Positions 60,271-64,000 of a DNA stretch of 64,000 nucleotides are shown here, piece after piece. Source of the DNA: Thermomonas sp. (lineage in GTDB: Bacteria > Pseudomonadota > Gammaproteobacteria > Xanthomonadales > Xanthomonadaceae); contig NZ_JADZDS010000022.1 in NCBI RefSeq assembly GCF_020850895.1, forward strand, positions 1-64,000, in the 5' to 3' direction. Position numbers and translations under genes: made by a program. Every line of letters begins with the position of its first letter. Position 1 is the first letter of the stretch. Below the pieces are notes generated by a model. The model saw nothing but the letters and a program-made list of their open reading frames with translations. It was not told the DNA's origin and did no database searches.

Positions 60271-61890
60271 ATGTCGGCAGTGCTGCAAGAACGCGTGGAA
60301 TCGGGCGTGGACGTCACCCGCCAGCACCCGGAACAGGACCGGCTCCTGACGCCGACGGCATTGGACCTGTTGGCGGACCTCCATCGGCGCTTCGAGGCGA
60401 CGCGCCACGCCCGGTTGGCGGCGCGCCAAGTCCGTCAGGCCGCCTTCGACGCCGGTGCCCTGCCGGACTTCCGTGCTGACACGGCCGCGATCCGGGCCGG
60501 CGACTGGACGGTGGCAGCGACGCCAGCCGCCCTGCGTGATCGTCGGGTCGAGATCACCGGGCCGGTTGACCCGAAGATGGTGATCAATGCGCTGAACTCG
60601 GGCGCGAACTGCTTCATGGCCGATTTCGAGGACAGCACCAGCCCGACCTGGGCCAATCTGATCGAGGGCCAGCTGGCATTGCAGGCGGCGGTGGCGGGAA
60701 CCCTGGCGTTCACCGCCGAGACCGGCAAGCATTACGCACTGAAGCCAGAAGCCGAGCAGGCGGTGCTGATCGTGCGTCCGCGCGGCTGGCATCTGGACGA
60801 GAAGCACGTGCGCGTCGATGGCGCCCGGATGTCGGCGGCGTTGTTCGATATCGGCCTGTTTGCGTTGCACAACGCCGCCACGCTCGCGGGGAAGGATCGC
60901 GGCCCCTACCTCTACCTGCCCAAGCTGCAGTCGATGGAGGAAGCGGCGCTGTGGGAGCAGGTGCTGGGCTTCATCGAGGCGCGGCTTGGCCTGGTGCAGG
61001 GGCAGATCAAGGTGACCGTGCTGATCGAGACCCTGCCGGCCGCGTTCGAAATGGACGAAATCCTGCACGCGCTGAAAGCGCGCATCGTCGGCCTCAACTG
61101 CGGACGCTGGGACTACATCTTTTCCTGCATCAAGACCTTCCGTCGCCACCGTGATCGGGTGTATCCGGAGCGTGGCCAGGTCGGGATGACGCGGCCGTTC
61201 CTGCGCAACTATTCCGAACTGCTGATCAAGACCTGCCACCGCCGCGGCGCCCATGCGATGGGTGGCATGGCCGCACAGATCCCGATCAATGGCGATGCGG
61301 CGGCCAACGTGGCGGCGCTGGACAAGGTGCGCGTCGACAAGCTGCGCGAGGTCACCGCCGGCCACGACGGCACCTGGGTGGCGCATCCGGCGCTGATTCC
61401 GCTGGCCAAGGAAATCTTCGATGCGCGCATGCGCAGCCCCAACCAGAAGCACGTTCTGCGCGAGGACGTGGAGGTGGAACGTGACGACCTGATCGCGCCG
61501 GTGACCGGGACGATCACCCGTGCCGGCTTCGAGAACAACGTCGAGGTCTGCGTGCGCTATCTGGCGGCGTGGCTGGACGGCAACGGCTGCGTGCCGATCC
61601 ACCACCTGATGGAAGACGCCGCCACCGCCGAGATCGCCCGCGCCCAGCTCTGGCAATGGCTGCATTTCACTGATGACGGCGGCGAGCCGCTGGCGCTGGA
61701 CGACGGCACGCCGGTCGATTTCGTCCTGCTCGATCGCACCTTGATTGGATTGCCGAGCCGCTTGGCGCGGATTCCCGACCTGCCCGGCGCCGGCCATGTG
61801 GGTGAAGCCATCGGCCTGCTCGACCGCCTCACCCATGCCGACGATCTTGCCGATTTCCTGACCTTGCCGGCCTACGAACGCATCGACTGA
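60271..61890 (+). CDS. aceB: Malate synthase A
   Basis: NALNSGANCFMADFEDSTSPTWANLIEGQ; VTVLIETLPAAFEMDEILHAL; GLNCGRWDYIFSCIK. Confidence 0.96.
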   Translation: MSAVLQERVESGVDVTRQHPEQDRLLTPTALDLLADLHRRFEATRHARLAARQVRQAAFDAGALPDFRADTAAIRAGDWTVAATPAALRDRRVEITGPVDPKMVINALNSGANCFMADFEDSTSPTWANLIEGQLALQAAVAGTLAFTAETGKHYALKPEAEQAVLIVRPRGWHLDEKHVRVDGARMSAALFDIGLFALHNAATLAGKDRGPYLYLPKLQSMEEAALWEQVLGFIEARLGLVQGQIKVTVLIETLPAAFEMDEILHALKARIVGLNCGRWDYIFSCIKTFRRHRDRVYPERGQVGMTRPFLRNYSELLIKTCHRRGAHAMGGMAAQIPINGDAAANVAALDKVRVDKLREVTAGHDGTWVAHPALIPLAKEIFDARMRSPNQKHVLREDVEVERDDLIAPVTGTITRAGFENNVEVCVRYLAAWLDGNGCVPIHHLMEDAATAEIARAQLWQWLHFTDDGGEPLALDDGTPVDFVLLDRTLIGLPSRLARIPDLPGAGHVGEAIGLLDRLTHADDLADFLTLPAYERID

Positions 61891-61932
61891 TTCCGCTTTC
61901 CCATTCAATTCCTGACCGCCACGAGGACGACC

Positions 61933-63231
61933 ATGAAGAACCCGCTTCCGACCGCCGAACAGATCAATCTCGACTGGGCCAACAACACCCGCTGGGCCGG
62001 CGTCACCCGCAGCTATTCCGCCGAGGACGTGGTGCGCCTGCGCGGCACCGTGCACATCGAGCATTCGCTGGCGCGGCTGGGCGCGGAGAAGCTGTGGAAG
62101 TCGCTGCACCGGGAGGACTTCGTCAATGCGCTGGGCGCCCTGACCGGCAACCAGGCCATGCAGCAGGTCAAGGCCGGGTTGAAGGCGATCTACCTGTCGG
62201 GCTGGCAGGTGGCCGCCGATGCCAACGTTGCCGGCGAGATGTATCCCGACCAGTCGCTGTACCCGGCCAATTCGGTGCCGCTGGTGGTCAAGCGCATCAA
62301 CAACGCGTTGCTGCGCGCCGACCAGCTCAACCATGCCGAAGGCGACAACAGCATCGACTACCTGCAGCCGATCGTGGCCGATGCCGAGGCCGGCTTCGGC
62401 GGCGTGCTCAATGCCTTCGAACTGATGAAGGCAATGATCGAGGCCGGCGCCGCCGGCGTGCATTTCGAGGATCAGCTGGCCAGCGTCAAGAAATGCGGGC
62501 ACATGGGCGGCAAGGTGCTGGTGCCGACCCGCGAGGCGGTGGAGAAGCTGACCGCCGCACGCCTCGCGGCGGATGTCTGCGGCGTGCCGACCCTGATCGT
62601 CGCCCGCACCGATGCCGAGGCCGCCGATCTGTTGACCTCGGACGTGGACGACAACGACAAACCATTCTGCACCGGCGAGCGTACCGTCGAGGGCTTCTAC
62701 AAGACCCGCAGCGGGCTGCAGCAGGCGATCAGCCGAGGACTCGCCTATGCGCCGCATGCCGACCTGGTCTGGTGCGAAACCGGCAAGCCGGACCTGGAGT
62801 TCGCCCGCAAATTCGCCGAGGCCATCCACGCCAAGTTCCCCGGCAAGCTGCTGGCCTACAACTGCTCGCCCTCGTTCAACTGGAAGAAGAACCTCGATGA
62901 CGCCACCATCGCGAAGTTCCAGCGTGAGCTGGGGGCGATGGGCTACAAGTTCCAGTTCATCACCCTGGCCGGCTTCCACGCGCTCAATTACGGCATGTTC
63001 GAACTGGCGCATGGCTACGCCCGCCACCAGATGAGCGCCTTCGTCGAGCTGCAGGAAAAGGAATTCGCCGCCGCCGAGCGTGGATTCACCGCGGTCAAGC
63101 ACCAGCGCGAGGTCGGCACCGGCTATTTCGACACGGTGACCCAGACCATCCAGGGTGGGCAGAGCTCCACCGTGGCGCTGAAGGGCAGCACCGAGGAAGA
63201 GCAATTCCACGGCACCCGCGCCGCTGCCTGA
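61933..63231 (+). CDS. aceA: Isocitrate lyase
   Basis: [47 protein letters not shown] (KKCGH active site). Confidence 0.97.
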   Translation: MKNPLPTAEQINLDWANNTRWAGVTRSYSAEDVVRLRGTVHIEHSLARLGAEKLWKSLHREDFVNALGALTGNQAMQQVKAGLKAIYLSGWQVAADANVAGEMYPDQSLYPANSVPLVVKRINNALLRADQLNHAEGDNSIDYLQPIVADAEAGFGGVLNAFELMKAMIEAGAAGVHFEDQLASVKKCGHMGGKVLVPTREAVEKLTAARLAADVCGVPTLIVARTDAEAADLLTSDVDDNDKPFCTGERTVEGFYKTRSGLQQAISRGLAYAPHADLVWCETGKPDLEFARKFAEAIHAKFPGKLLAYNCSPSFNWKKNLDDATIAKFQRELGAMGYKFQFITLAGFHALNYGMFELAHGYARHQMSAFVELQEKEFAAAERGFTAVKHQREVGTGYFDTVTQTIQGGQSSTVALKGSTEEEQFHGTRAAA

Positions 63232-63243
63232 TGGCCGCCGTCG

Positions 63244-63268
63244 CCCTCGCCGGAGCACGCGGCGAGGG
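63244..63268 (+). terminator. Hairpin downstream of aceA
   Basis: CCCTCGCCG-7 nt-CGGCGAGGG perfect 9-bp stem; weak U-tract. Confidence 0.45.
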
Positions 63269-63350
63269 TGCTTCCGGGGCGACCCTATTCTTGCCGGAGC
63301 GGTGCTATATTCCGGGCATTGGACGGGCCGGATGGCTTGCAGGGGAAGGC

Positions 63351-64000
63351 GTGGCTTCGTTGGCGAATTTCGTGAGGGATCGTGCTGGCGGCGAGTCCAG
63401 TGCTTCGGCACTGGATGCCGACGAGTACGCCATGTTCGCGCAGGTCGGCAGGAAGCGCCGGGTCAACGCCGGGCAGTGGCTGTTCCGTCGCGGCGATGCC
63501 GGCGATGCCATGTACGTGGTGTCGAACGGAGGCGTCGCCCTCGACTTCGGTGACGATCTGGTCGGCAAGCAGCTGGAGCCGCACGCGTTTTTCGGCGAGC
63601 TGGGCTTGCTGATCGGTGATCACCTGCGCAGCGCCGATGCCATCGTCACCGAGAACAGCGAACTGCTGGAATTGGGGCACGACGAGTTCGAGATCCTCGC
63701 CAAGCGGGATCCGCATTTGCTGGCGCAATTCCTGCGCCGCGCCATTATGCGCGTGGTGCTGAACGAGCAGGCCCTGATCGCCCGCCTGCGCCATCGCAAT
63801 CGGGAGTTGCAGGGGGCGCTGGATTCCCTGCGCTCCACCACCAGCCTGCTGGACCAGTCCGAAGCGCTGGCGCGTACCGACGAGCTGACCGGCCTCACCA
63901 ATCGGCGTGGCTTCGGCCTGCATCTGGATCGTTGCCTCAGCGAAGGCAGCCTCGGCGGGCACGTCCTGATCCTGGTGGATTGCGACCGTTTCAAGGATGT
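63351..64000 (+). CDS. Cyclic-nucleotide-binding domain/GGDEF protein, truncated by the window end
   Basis: Not in the ORF track (no stop in window). GTG 63351 reads VASLANFVRDRAGGESSASALDADEYAMFAQVGRKRRVNAGQWLFRRGDAGDAMYVVSNGGVALDFGDDLVGKQLEPHAFFGELGLLIGDHLRSADAIV...ARTDELTGLTNRRGFGLHLD. Confidence 0.8.
   Translation, partial: MASLANFVRDRAGGESSASALDADEYAMFAQVGRKRRVNAGQWLFRRGDAGDAMYVVSNGGVALDFGDDLVGKQLEPHAFFGELGLLIGDHLRSADAIVTENSELLELGHDEFEILAKRDPHLLAQFLRRAIMRVVLNEQALIARLRHRNRELQGALDSLRSTTSLLDQSEALARTDELTGLTNRRGFGLHLDRCLSEGSLGGHVLILVDCDRFKD

Noticed and set aside
60217-63411. 1064-aa minus-strand ORF spanning the whole aceB-aceA region
   Set aside because: Antisense to two unmistakable enzymes. 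High-GC codon bias commonly leaves the opposite strand open; the translation is low-complexity and shows no recognisable domain.

Overview
Chromosomal window of a high-GC gammaproteobacterium. Gene content and order look like Xanthomonadales/Lysobacteraceae (inference from recognised protein families, no search run). Most of it is dense housekeeping DNA: the elongasome cluster mreBCD-mrdA-rodA-mltB-rlpA-dacC, ybeD-lipB, prc, two EamA permeases, a HlyD/ABC/FtsX efflux operon, an ABC-2 exporter with a DesK/DesR-like two-component system, two FAD oxidoreductases, a Ycf46-like AAA ATPase, glnE, an LPS group (ELM1-like, GT4, O-antigen-ligase-like, lauroyltransferase-like, waaA), tolC-pcm-tetR, rpiA-EVE-fau-6S RNA-zapA, a PAS-GGDEF-EAL protein, ygfB-pepP, a second M24 peptidase, PilZ-DUF1631, hemW, rdgB, rph, yicC, gmk, a LysR regulator divergent from aceB-aceA, and a cNMP-binding/GGDEF gene cut by the window end. 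No tRNA, rRNA, CRISPR array, prophage or defence island was recognised. The main accessory signals are a ~0.8 kb REP-associated tyrosine transposase (RAYT) unit with 27-bp terminal inverted repeats, at least four extragenic palindromic repeats (one supplying the rph stop codon), and two long palindromes that look like operators (20209-20234 and 42347-42368). I did not find a convincing wholly new multi-gene system. The best leads are the RAYT unit with its folded ends and the uncharacterised PilZ-DUF1631 gene pair.
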